Under the pieces are notes generated by a model. It worked only from the letters and a program-made list of their open reading frames with translations, was not told the DNA's origin and did not search any database. A program made the translations under genes and the position numbers. This document shows positions 1 through 6,054 of a stretch of DNA of 8,707 bases, piece after piece. Position 1 is the stretch's first letter. Each line of letters opens with the position of its first letter. This DNA comes from JAEZKC01 sp046538945 (GTDB lineage: Bacteria; Fibrobacterota; Chitinivibrionia; Chitinivibrionales; Chitinispirillaceae): contig JBKHHW010000129.1 in NCBI GenBank assembly GCA_046538945.1, positions 1 through 8,707 of the forward strand, in the 5' to 3' direction.

Positions 1-28
1 CTTCTTCTTACAAAATAAATGTACCACT

Positions 29-71
29 GCGGCTCGGGGCTTCTCCGGGCCGCGGTTCCCTCTTTTTTTTT
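29..71 (+). terminator. Possible Rho-independent terminator of a gene left of the window
   Basis: A GC-rich 9-bp stem (29-37 GCGGCTCGG with 45-53 CCGGGCCGC, one T-G wobble, 7-nt loop) can be extended by ACC/GGT (23-25 with 54-56) across a bulge. A run of nine T follows at 63-71. The T-run starts about 9 nt after the main stem, further than ideal, so the call is tentative. It would end a plus-strand gene lying upstream of the window, of which no coding sequence is visible here. Confidence 0.35.
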
Positions 72-272
72 GTCGATCTTTTTTTCTGCTCTTCGCTGAC
101 TGTTTATAAATCCTGTACAAATCAGTGATTCTTTTTCTCGGAAGGTCGGTTGATGAATGTAACTGTTGCGACATTCTGCTATTTACATGTTTCTGAAAAA
201 ACGGTGACCCGCATTCTGCCAATGGTCGAGAAGTCTCAGAATACCTGAGAACGGTGGAGCTAAGCCCTTTCC
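72..272. other. Non-coding stretch, no gene seen
   Basis: No reading frame with a credible ribosome binding site or family resemblance was found here on either strand. The only structure noted is a small 6-bp hairpin, TCTCAG (234-239) against CTGAGA (245-250) with a 5-nt loop. It lies just beyond the terminator of the next gene and has no assigned role. Confidence 0.5.
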
Positions 273-300
273 AAAAAAGCTCTGAATGTGAGAAATTCAG
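273..300 (-). terminator. Rho-independent terminator of the 301-942 gene
   Basis: Immediately after the TAA stop, the minus strand reads CTGAAT, a 7-nt loop, ATTCAG, then AGC and six T. This is a 6-bp stem followed by a U-tract (plus-strand A-run at 273-278). The stem is short and AT-rich, so termination may be modest, but its position directly after the stop codon supports the call. Confidence 0.5.
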
Positions 301-942
301 TTAATTCTGCTGCCCGTGGCAGGCAAAGGTACCTTCTGTTTTGATGCTTCCGTTCTGAAATCGCGGGGTTAACGTATCCGATAAGGACAGCTTCCATATG
401 TTATTTCCAAATGTGACTGTCAAATACAGTGGGTCGGAATCAGGTATAGTGTCCATTTCAGCATGCATGTCTGTTATGATTCTAACAAGCTTATGGAAGG
501 AGCTGCTGTCCGGCAGACTGCAATCCGGGCGGGGGAAGTTGTTTGGATGTTTTAAGGGGTAAAGACCCAGATGCCAGAGTTTTTTATCTTTTGGTGAGTA
601 GTAGTAATCTGTTTCCAGTTTGGTTGCTTCATTGAAGATGGAGTATATTACCACGCTTCTGTACATTTTTCTTTTTGGCTTTATCTCGATGACAATTCTT
701 GAACGGGTGCAGTGTTTTTTACCTGGCTTATCCTTTTCTGCTTTTTCTAATGCACTGCTGTAATCCTCTTTCAGAGAAATTTTGTTAAAAACAGATAGTA
801 AATCGGTGTAGTTAGAGTATGGTAATCCATGAAACACTTTATCCCGGAACAGTATATGATAAGAATACTCATGGATTGTGATGTAGAAAATTATTATTCC
901 CAGCAGACCGGCCGCAAGTTTCAGATACCGTATGGCTTTCAT
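301..942 (-). CDS. Hypothetical membrane-anchored protein, family not recognised
   Basis: A 213-residue protein that I cannot assign to a family. From the chosen start it begins MKAIRYLK, followed by a hydrophobic stretch (about residues 8-25, KLAAGLLGIIIFYITI) that should be an uncleaved membrane anchor or signal peptide. The rest is soluble, mixed charged/aromatic sequence rich in Tyr, Lys and Pro, with three Cys spread across it, presumably outside the cytoplasmic membrane. I prefer the ATG at 942 because GGAG (minus strand, 953-950) sits 7 nt upstream. An ATG at 969 would add nine residues (MALHVWRMN) but has no visible Shine-Dalgarno. The gene is followed at once by its own terminator and lies downstream of the GH9 gene on the same strand. 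A terminator between them makes it a separate unit. No function is proposed. Confidence 0.6.
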   Translation of the reverse strand: MKAIRYLKLAAGLLGIIIFYITIHEYSYHILFRDKVFHGLPYSNYTDLLSVFNKISLKEDYSSALEKAEKDKPGKKHCTRSRIVIEIKPKRKMYRSVVIYSIFNEATKLETDYYYSPKDKKLWHLGLYPLKHPNNFPRPDCSLPDSSSFHKLVRIITDMHAEMDTIPDSDPLYLTVTFGNNIWKLSLSDTLTPRFQNGSIKTEGTFACHGQQN

Positions 943-1024
943 GTTCATTCTCCAGACGTGAAGGGCCATAAAATTACGGTGATGTTCACTTCAGAAAAGC
1001 CGGCAATCCATTTCAGAGGTGAGT

Positions 1025-1060
1025 AAAACAAACGTTCCCCTCCATGGCAGAAAGGGAACG
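1025..1060 (-). terminator. Rho-independent terminator of the GH9 gene
   Basis: On the minus strand GCGTTCCC, a 14-nt loop and GGGAACG form a 7-bp stem (plus-strand 1033-1039 with 1054-1060), followed by TTTGTTTT. A second small hairpin, AAGCC-TGT-GGCTT at 1071-1083, lies between it and the stop codon and is also followed on the minus strand by a T-rich stretch. Both are positioned to end the GH9 transcript. Confidence 0.6.
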
Positions 1061-1088
1061 CCTGAAAGAAAAGCCTGTGGCTTCATTA

Positions 1089-3539
1089 CTATCTGAGCAT
1101 GACTTTTTCGGTTATTTCCGTCTTACCGTCGGTCATTTTTACGATGAAGGTGCCTTTGCCCAGTTTCCGGCTGTCTATAATGCAGTGCCCGCCATTGTGA
1201 ACCGGAGCGGAAAATGTTTTTCTTCCGGTCAGTGTGAAAAGAGATGCTCTGAACTGTGAAGCATCTCTCTTTGGGAATTCAAACGAGAGCTTTAATTTTG
1301 ATCCGTTGTTCAGTTCTGTTACCGTAACCCCTCCGAAATTGCGCGAAGTGCTTCTGTACTTTACCGGGCTGTTGCTTTGGTCGAATCCGTTGGCTTCTTC
1401 ACCGGAGAAAACTGCCTCCAGGGCGTTGGAAAGATAGGAGAAGGATGCGTTCCAGTTGATGGTGACCTCGTTTGTGGCAAAGCTGCAGTAGTGGTCGATA
1501 AATGAAGTCGCCTCGTGTTTCACATAATTCTCTGTGCAGCCCCATTCGAAAATATCCTGTCCGCCCGTGTGAGGGCCTCCGACCAGAAACCCGGGGATGG
1601 GAGCAGCAATTCCGTCGGCCAGAAAGATGCGGTGATGCGGGTTGAGGGGGGACTTCTGACCGAATCCCGTAACATACGAGGTGTTGAGCGGGTTGCGGCC
1701 CAGGAGGTAGTCGATCTGGGAAACGGCTGCATCCAGATATTTATTTTCACCTGTAAGGTAGTAGGCATGAAGCAGGATCACTCCCTGATTGGCGGCCATG
1801 CTGTTGCTTCCCCATACAAAGTACTTTTCTGTCATGGCGACTTTGTATCCGCAGTTCTGGTTTGTGACAAGTGTATCGGCCAGCGATATGAGTTTGCCAT
1901 AGGACAGTCCTGTAACGGTGGTATCGAACTTTTCTGTTTCGCTCAGGATTGTAAGAAGCCCCAGGGCTCCGGTCCACTGCCAGTCGGGAACCGGCATGGG
2001 AGGAAACTGGTCGTCTGAGGTGGGCAGAAAGGAATCGAAATCTGAACTTTCCGTTGCAGCTTTAAGCTCCGCCGCCGCCCAGAAGAATTCATCCGTAACC
2101 AGGTCATCACCGTATTCTCCGGTGTTGACATCCTCGGGCTGGACATAATAGACCTGGGGATTTTCCTGAGCCCATGCGAAGGCATCCTTTGCGGCATCCA
2201 GACAGCTCTGTGCGAACGGCTCATCGAACTGTGCATAGACCCGGGCAGCTTTTGCCATGACCGCTGCGAAATTGAGAGTTGCGGCGGTGGTTTTCATGAA
2301 GGCGTAGCGCTCCGATGTGCACTCATGCGGCATGATGTCTCCGTCGAACTGCAGCGGGGTTAGTTTGTGATACACTCCGCCGTCTTCATCCTGCATGGTG
2401 AGCATCCAGTCAATATTCCATTTGGCTTCATCCAGGATATCGGGAATGGTATTTCCGCTTTCGGGGATGTTGAGCGAAAGTGAACCCATGTAGTCGGGGA
2501 AATGGCAGTAAAGCAGCATGAGCGTGTAGGTGGAAATGCCTGAATTGACGATGTATTTGCCGTAATCACCGGCATCGTACCACCCTTTGGGGCTTGAAAA
2601 CGTGCCTGTTCCCGCACTGGAGTGGACAATTATGTTGTCATCGGGGTGTCCTGCGGGCCGGGCGTAGCTGCCTGCATACTCTTCAGTAAGCTCAATGGAG
2701 GCTCTTTGATAGTAGTAGGCCTTGAGTGCCGCTTTTGAAATGTCTTTCATAGGTGCATCTGAAATGCTGAATTCCCTGGAAACCTGATTTCCGTCTTTGA
2801 AGAATGCATAGGTTCCGGTCTGCACCACTTCTGAAAAACCGAGAATGCGGGCTGATTCATTTGCGGGAGAGTAGGGTAATGCCTCCCCGGCTTCTCCCGA
2901 CCAAACGGCCGTTTCTCCGCTGCGCAGTTCATACGTGCCGCCGGTTCCGTTGCGCACCACTCCGTACTTTGGTCCTTCGGAGTAATAGCCCACCTGGTTT
3001 ATTAGAACCATTTCGTCATCAGGATTCGAACCTGGCGTTCTGGATTCCACCACCGAAAGCAGGCATAGGGTGAAGCTTTCATCGCTTCCCCCGCCGTTTA
3101 CGAACAACCGTGCATTGTCGTCGGTGATGTCAGCATTCTCCCAGGTGGCCCCGAATTCCTGATAGGTGTCGCTCAGCATTCCATCCGCTTCGATATATGA
3201 TGTATAGGCCCCGCCGCCCTCTCCTATACCCACAAGGATCTGCTTGTCTCCGTTTTGAGCGGTTCCGCCGAAAGTGATCTTGTAGGTATAGCCCGGGCGG
3301 ACACTTATCCCTCCCTGGGTCATCTGCACATCCCAGGAATTGGTGCCTCCTCCGCCCGTGAGGTCAAAGAAAAGCCCGTCCCCACATTCACCACTGACCG
3401 CCGAGACCGATCCGCCGGGGGTGCGGGCCTCCCAGCTTTCGTCTCCGGAGGAAAAATCGTGATTGGTGACCAGTTCCTGGGCATGAAGACCGACCGCGGT
3501 CAGAAAAACGATAAAGAAGGTTGTGAACCTTGCGGACAT
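1089..3539 (-). CDS. Secreted GH9 glycoside hydrolase (endoglucanase/cellulase type) with CBM-like N-terminus and T9SS-like tail
   Basis: An 816-residue secreted enzyme. GH9 enzymes hydrolyse beta-1,4-glucan (cellulose) bonds by an inverting mechanism, here presumably outside the cell. Domains in order: signal peptide 1-20 (MSARFTTFFIVFLTAVGLHA, cut before QE); a beta-rich region about 22-165 resembling a CBM4/9-type carbohydrate-binding module; a CelD-type Ig-like domain about 176-260 (starts MVLINQVGYYSEGPKYGVV); and the GH9 catalytic (alpha/alpha)6 barrel about 267-712. Family hallmarks are present: WYDAGDYGKY at 320-329 with Asp322 and Asp325 (catalytic base region), PHHR at 634-637, and NEVTINWN with Glu691 as general acid. 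The last ~60 residues (RASLFTLTGRKTF ... GKGTFIVKMTDG ... KVMLR) look like a type IX (Por) sorting tail. The start has AAGGAG (minus strand 3552-3547) 7 nt upstream. All key residues are intact, so the enzyme should be active. Endo- versus exo-activity and exact substrate cannot be read from sequence. Confidence 0.93.
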   Translation of the reverse strand: MSARFTTFFIVFLTAVGLHAQELVTNHDFSSGDESWEARTPGGSVSAVSGECGDGLFFDLTGGGGTNSWDVQMTQGGISVRPGYTYKITFGGTAQNGDKQILVGIGEGGGAYTSYIEADGMLSDTYQEFGATWENADITDDNARLFVNGGGSDESFTLCLLSVVESRTPGSNPDDEMVLINQVGYYSEGPKYGVVRNGTGGTYELRSGETAVWSGEAGEALPYSPANESARILGFSEVVQTGTYAFFKDGNQVSREFSISDAPMKDISKAALKAYYYQRASIELTEEYAGSYARPAGHPDDNIIVHSSAGTGTFSSPKGWYDAGDYGKYIVNSGISTYTLMLLYCHFPDYMGSLSLNIPESGNTIPDILDEAKWNIDWMLTMQDEDGGVYHKLTPLQFDGDIMPHECTSERYAFMKTTAATLNFAAVMAKAARVYAQFDEPFAQSCLDAAKDAFAWAQENPQVYYVQPEDVNTGEYGDDLVTDEFFWAAAELKAATESSDFDSFLPTSDDQFPPMPVPDWQWTGALGLLTILSETEKFDTTVTGLSYGKLISLADTLVTNQNCGYKVAMTEKYFVWGSNSMAANQGVILLHAYYLTGENKYLDAAVSQIDYLLGRNPLNTSYVTGFGQKSPLNPHHRIFLADGIAAPIPGFLVGGPHTGGQDIFEWGCTENYVKHEATSFIDHYCSFATNEVTINWNASFSYLSNALEAVFSGEEANGFDQSNSPVKYRSTSRNFGGVTVTELNNGSKLKLSFEFPKRDASQFRASLFTLTGRKTFSAPVHNGGHCIIDSRKLGKGTFIVKMTDGKTEITEKVMLR

Positions 3540-3546
3540 TGGGTAT

Positions 3547-3552
3547 CTCCTT
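3547..3552 (-). promoter_or_regulatory. Shine-Dalgarno of the GH9 gene
   Basis: AAGGAG on the minus strand with a 7-nt spacer to the ATG at 3539. It fixes the start, which is also the start that gives a complete signal peptide. Confidence 0.75.
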
Positions 3553-3730
3553 CTGAATTATGATAAGGTTAGAAGAGCACTGATGTAATGTTAGTATTAT
3601 TTTCAAAGAAAACGGTTTGGAGATATTACGGGTTAAGTGTGGTACCGTGATTGTGGTCCTTGCCAGTGAGGTGGGACATGATTCAGTTTTCAGTGATTTG
3701 AAGATATTATTTGAACTTGTTGGGTAACAG

Positions 3731-3743
3731 AACCGGACCGGTT
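3731..3743. repeat. Short perfect palindrome in the divergent GH9/GH25 intergenic region
   Basis: AACCGG-A-CCGGTT is a perfect 6+1+6 inverted repeat in the 287-nt region between two divergently transcribed genes (GH9 to the left, lysozyme to the right). Such a short symmetric site could be an operator for either gene, but nothing else supports that. I could not assign convincing -35/-10 boxes in this region on either strand. Confidence 0.3.
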
Positions 3744-3826
3744 ATTTCATGCCAGATCCGTTGAGGTTGTTTCTGCAGACCATGAATGAACGTGGTTGCA
3801 AAAAAGGTTAAGTGGAGGGGGTGCCT

Positions 3827-4537
3827 GTGTGCAGGAAAAGGATGAGGCGGGATACACGAACATGTTCATTCTTTCTGTTCCTGTTTCTTTCTGTTTGTGG
3901 AGCTGACCCCGGACTTCATCAGACCTTCGGAGTCGACGTTTCTCATCATCAGGGTCGAATTGACTGGGATCTTTTCAGAAGACAGCAGGTCGAGTTTGCT
4001 TATATTAAGGCAACCGAGGGAGGGGATTACAGAGATTCTCTTTTCAGCCACAACATGAGTGCTGCCCGCGGGGCCGGGATTGCGGTGGGGGCGTATCATT
4101 TTTTCACCTTCTGCCGTTCTGCACTGGATCAGGCTCGTAATTTTATCAATCAAGTTTCCGCGGTGAAGGGCGATCTCCCCCCTGTAGTGGATGTGGAATT
4201 TGTGGGAAACTGCAAAGCCCGGCTCCCGGTCGATTCTCTTCATGCGGAATTGAAACGGTTTATCGTCAGGATACAAGAGGTTTACGGTGTGGATCCGGTT
4301 ATCTATACAACTGAAGAATTCTACGAGCGCTACAGAATGGAAGCGTTTGGCGGATACCGCTTCTGGATCAGGAATATGCGGGGAGCGCCGGAGTGCACGG
4401 AGGACTGGTTTGTCTGGCAGTTCAGGGTCGGAGAGCTTGAGGGGTGTGAGAGGGGGGTGGATTTTAATTACCTGAAGGTGGATTTGGGCAAGGTGGGGAG
4501 AGTGTCGGGTAGTGTCCTGGAAGAGGTTGAAAAATGA
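3827..4537 (+). CDS. GH25 family lysozyme (N-acetylmuramidase), probably exported
   Basis: GH25 enzymes cut the beta-1,4 bond between N-acetylmuramic acid and N-acetylglucosamine in peptidoglycan. The catalytic domain fills nearly the whole protein. Numbered from the chosen start (236 residues), it begins FGVDVSHHQG (conserved Asp37), continues with FAYIKATEG (about 57-65) and VGAYHFF (about 87-93), has the catalytic motif VVDVEF with Asp122 and Glu124 (general acid), and ends with GVDFNY (Asp212). All the usual GH25 acidic residues are present. The N-terminus has a basic stretch, then SFFLFLFLSVCGAD, a signal peptide. The Cys could be a poor lipobox (LSVC, with Val at -1), so lipoprotein status is doubtful. 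The start is uncertain. I choose GTG at 3827 because GGAGGGG (3814-3820) lies 6 nt upstream. GTG 3812 and ATG 3842 (AGGA at 3833-3836) are alternatives, and all keep the signal peptide. The TGA stop overlaps an ATG (ATGA, 4534-4537) leading into the decayed esterase gene. Possible roles are peptidoglycan turnover or attack on other bacteria. Nothing around it suggests a prophage. Confidence 0.87.
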   Translation: MCRKRMRRDTRTCSFFLFLFLSVCGADPGLHQTFGVDVSHHQGRIDWDLFRRQQVEFAYIKATEGGDYRDSLFSHNMSAARGAGIAVGAYHFFTFCRSALDQARNFINQVSAVKGDLPPVVDVEFVGNCKARLPVDSLHAELKRFIVRIQEVYGVDPVIYTTEEFYERYRMEAFGGYRFWIRNMRGAPECTEDWFVWQFRVGELEGCERGVDFNYLKVDLGKVGRVSGSVLEEVEK

Positions 4538-4566
4538 AAGCTATGCAGGTGATATACTATCGATAG

Positions 4567-5110
4567 TTTCGTGCTCATGCGCAGGAGTATAATATTGACC
4601 CGGACTTTACAGGTGCCGCCGGTTTGTCATCCGGGGAGGCATCTGGCATCGTTTCTGGGCACAAGCGGTGGTATAGGCGAGACTACAGTTGGAGAGGTTA
4701 CGATGGATCTGGAAGGTGCTATCGGCGGCAATACCGAGTATTCGAGCAGAGTGCAGGCGGTATACGACATGTACGGCCCGACCAATTTCCTGACCATGAG
4801 TGACCCGTGTCCGAGCAACAATCCGCAAACCAGTCAGATAGATCACAACGGGTCGAATTCACCCGAGTCGATGCTGATCGGTGGCTCTATACAGCAGAAC
4901 GTGGAGAAGGTAACTCTTGCAAACCCGATCCATTTCGTCTCGAAAGATGACCCGCCGTTTCTGATCGCTCACGGAACAAACGACGCGCTGGTGCCAAACT
5001 GCAACAGTATCGAACTACTTCCTCTTTTAGTGAAGATGCATGTATTGGTACCTGCAACATTGGTAATTGGCCTGCAATTGAACCGATGTACTAACCTATC
5101 CTACATGTAA
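4567..5110 (+). pseudogene. Decayed alpha/beta-hydrolase (BD-FAE / acetyl-esterase-like carbohydrate esterase) remnant
   Basis: The remains of a secreted-esterase-type alpha/beta hydrolase, a family that removes acyl groups from plant polysaccharides. One frame (4567-4635) reads FRAHAQEYNIDPDFTGAAG then LSSG, the classic lead-in and nucleophile motif GxSxG (GLSSG, Ser at 4627-4629). Intact relatives continue G-HLA. Here HLASFLGTSGG is in the next frame from 4640, because 4636-4639 (GAGG) holds four bases where three are expected. The second frame then gives VQAVYDMYGPTNFLTM, NSPESMLIGG, ANPIHFVSKDDPPFLIAHG and NDALVP (catalytic Asp at 4982-4984), all recognisable. After about 5030 resemblance fades and the catalytic His near the C-terminus is not found. 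Upstream, a TAG (4564-4566) lies in frame where relatives have Trp (RW-F/L-RA), and the N-terminal third and signal peptide are absent. The 5' part is lost and the gene is not functional as read, unless a sequencing error explains the indel. Confidence 0.75.
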
Positions 5111-5211
5111 GAGTGGGATCTGAGCTGTGCGAATTCTGCTCTTATGGAATGCGGTTTCTACTTTCGCCACGGTTTTTAATTACAGAACACGCCTGATGAT
5201 TATTTCCTCAA

Positions 5212-5228
5212 TAAATCCCGTGGATTTA
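5212..5228. repeat. Small perfect hairpin in the gap before the DUF892 gene
   Basis: TAAATCC-CGT-GGATTTA is a 7-bp perfect stem with a 3-nt loop, in the 239-nt gap between the esterase remnant and the ferritin-like gene. No T-run follows, so it is not a standard terminator. I see no other structure in 5111-5300 and no convincing promoter boxes. Confidence 0.3.
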
Positions 5229-5305
5229 ATGTTCCTTACCCGTAATATATTTGGATAAAGAATCGGTTTGATGCGCTCAGTATCAGTACTTTAGCATTTA
5301 AACCA

Positions 5306-5329
5306 TGCGCCCGAACGGATGCGGGCGTA
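5306..5329 (+). promoter_or_regulatory. 5'-UTR hairpin just before the DUF892 Shine-Dalgarno
   Basis: TGCGCCCG (5306-5313) pairs with CGGGCGTA (5322-5329): 8 bp including one G-T wobble, with an 8-nt loop AACGGATG. It ends 7 nt before the AAGGAGG ribosome binding site (5337-5343). It leaves the site free, so it could stabilise the mRNA 5' end or act in post-transcriptional control. No T-run follows, so it is not a terminator. The role is inferred from position only. Confidence 0.4.
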
Positions 5330-5336
5330 CCACAAC

Positions 5337-5343
5337 AAGGAGG
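5337..5343 (+). promoter_or_regulatory. Strong Shine-Dalgarno of the DUF892 gene
   Basis: AAGGAGG with a 6-nt spacer to the ATG at 5350. It decides against the upstream in-frame ATG at 5305, which would run translation through the hairpin and through the Shine-Dalgarno itself. Confidence 0.8.
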
Positions 5344-5349
5344 TTTATT

Positions 5350-5859
5350 ATGAAACTGGATACCATAGAGGATCTGCTGGAGGAGCAGCTGCATGATCTC
5401 TACAGTGCAGAGAAGGAGTACCGGGATTCTATACCCAAGCTCAGCGAGCAGGCTAATTCCCCGGAACTGAGAAAGGCATTCAACGAGCAGTACGAGGAGG
5501 CCCGGAACCAGCTCAACCGGCTTGAGGAGATACACCAGAAACTGGGTCTTCCTCACGATGAGCGCTTGAATGAACCTGTGCACGGCATGGTGGAGGAGAG
5601 TGAGAAATTGATGAATACGGAAGGTAACCCTGTTGTGAAGGATGCTGCGTTCATAGCCGCCGCTCAGAGAGTGGATCACTATGAGATGGCGGGGTACGGA
5701 TGTGCCCGGACCTATGCTCACGAGCTGGGTTACAGGGATGTGGAGAAGATGCTTCAGGATACACTGGAAGAGGTGGGGGATGCGGATAAGAAGTTCACCA
5801 GGATAGCTGAAGGGGGATTTTTCAGCAAGGGTCTGAACCAGGAGGCACCCAGGAAGTGA
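5350..5859 (+). CDS. DUF892 ferritin-like protein (YciE/YciF family)
   Basis: A 169-residue protein of the DUF892/YciF family: a ferritin-like four-helix bundle with a di-metal site, found in many bacteria and linked to stress responses, exact activity unknown. Visible family marks are the opening TIEDLLEEQLHDLYSAEKEY (helix 1, with Glu12, Asp16 and Glu21 as probable metal ligands or neighbours) and AAQRVDHYEMAGYGCARTYAHELG (about 104-127, His110 and Glu112). A final helix holds LQDTLEEVGDADKKFTRIAE (about 135-154). Length is normal for the family and no signal peptide is present, so it is cytoplasmic. The ATG at 5350 is chosen on its excellent AAGGAGG. The gene stands alone, with its own 5' hairpin and a strong terminator, so it is a monocistronic unit. 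A stress-type regulation would fit the family, but no sigma-factor site could be identified. Confidence 0.92.
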   Translation: MKLDTIEDLLEEQLHDLYSAEKEYRDSIPKLSEQANSPELRKAFNEQYEEARNQLNRLEEIHQKLGLPHDERLNEPVHGMVEESEKLMNTEGNPVVKDAAFIAAAQRVDHYEMAGYGCARTYAHELGYRDVEKMLQDTLEEVGDADKKFTRIAEGGFFSKGLNQEAPRK

Positions 5860-5886
5860 ATGCGTGTGATGACCGCCTGAGAAGTG

Positions 5887-5931
5887 GGCAGTGCAGGGGA
5901 AGACGAGCGCTTTCCTGGCACTGCCTTTTTT
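5887..5931 (+). terminator. Rho-independent terminator of the DUF892 gene
   Basis: GGCAGTGCAGG (5887-5897) pairs with CCTGGCACTGCC (5914-5925) over 11 bp with a single bulged G, 16-nt loop, and runs straight into TTTTTT (5926-5931). It begins 28 nt after the stop codon. This is the strongest terminator in the window. Confidence 0.88.
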
Positions 5932-5940
5932 GGAGCATCT

Positions 5941-5984
5941 CCCCGGAGGTGACAGAGTGTCGGGGCACAGATTCATCTCCGGGG
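5941..5984. repeat. REP-like 44-nt palindrome, copy A (upstream of the RAYT gene)
   Basis: Left arm CCCCGGAGGTGA (5941-5952), 20-nt centre, right arm TCATCTCCGGGG (5973-5984). The arms match at 11 of 12 positions. The stem extends outward by CT/AG (5939-5940 with 5985-5986). The element lies 9 nt after the DUF892 terminator and 70 nt before the RAYT start codon. Read on the minus strand, its centre shares TCTGTGCC and a terminal TCTG with copy C, so A and C are the same oriented element in opposite directions. A likely substrate or past product of the neighbouring RAYT. Confidence 0.75.
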
Positions 5985-6042
5985 AGGCCCGCATTTTGCT
6001 TCCATTTTCACTTTGTGCCCGTAACATCTATTACACATTCTG

Positions 6043-6049
6043 AAGGGAG
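6043..6049 (+). promoter_or_regulatory. Shine-Dalgarno of the RAYT gene
   Basis: AAGGGAG with a 5-nt spacer to the ATG at 6055. It supports that start, and the family resemblance begins within the first ten residues. Confidence 0.65.
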
Positions 6050-6054
6050 CTTCC

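Noticed and set aside
1515..2018. 167-codon plus-strand frame and several other frames within 1234-3563
   Set aside because: They are shadows of the GH9 gene, which has a continuous 816-codon frame with catalytic motifs.
3812..3826. GTG at 3812 as the lysozyme start
   Set aside because: Only a weak AAGG-like sequence precedes it, while GGAGGGG at 3814-3820 is well placed for GTG 3827. It is not excluded, and the mature protein is the same.
5268..5296. Sigma-70-like promoter for DUF892 (TTGATG, 17 nt, TTAGCA)
   Set aside because: The -35-like box is reasonable, but the -10 candidate has almost no match to TATAAT, so I did not annotate it.
5941..5984. Reading copies A, B and C as ordinary transcription terminators
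   Set aside because: None is followed by a T-run on either strand, and copy A lies after an already complete terminator. The three also share length, arms and partly centre sequence, which terminators do not.
5236..6027. Long (263-codon) minus-strand open frame antisense to the DUF892 gene
   Set aside because: It covers a gene with clear family identity, an excellent Shine-Dalgarno and a terminator on the other strand. The translation has low-complexity Leu/His character and no recognisable domain, as expected of an antisense shadow.
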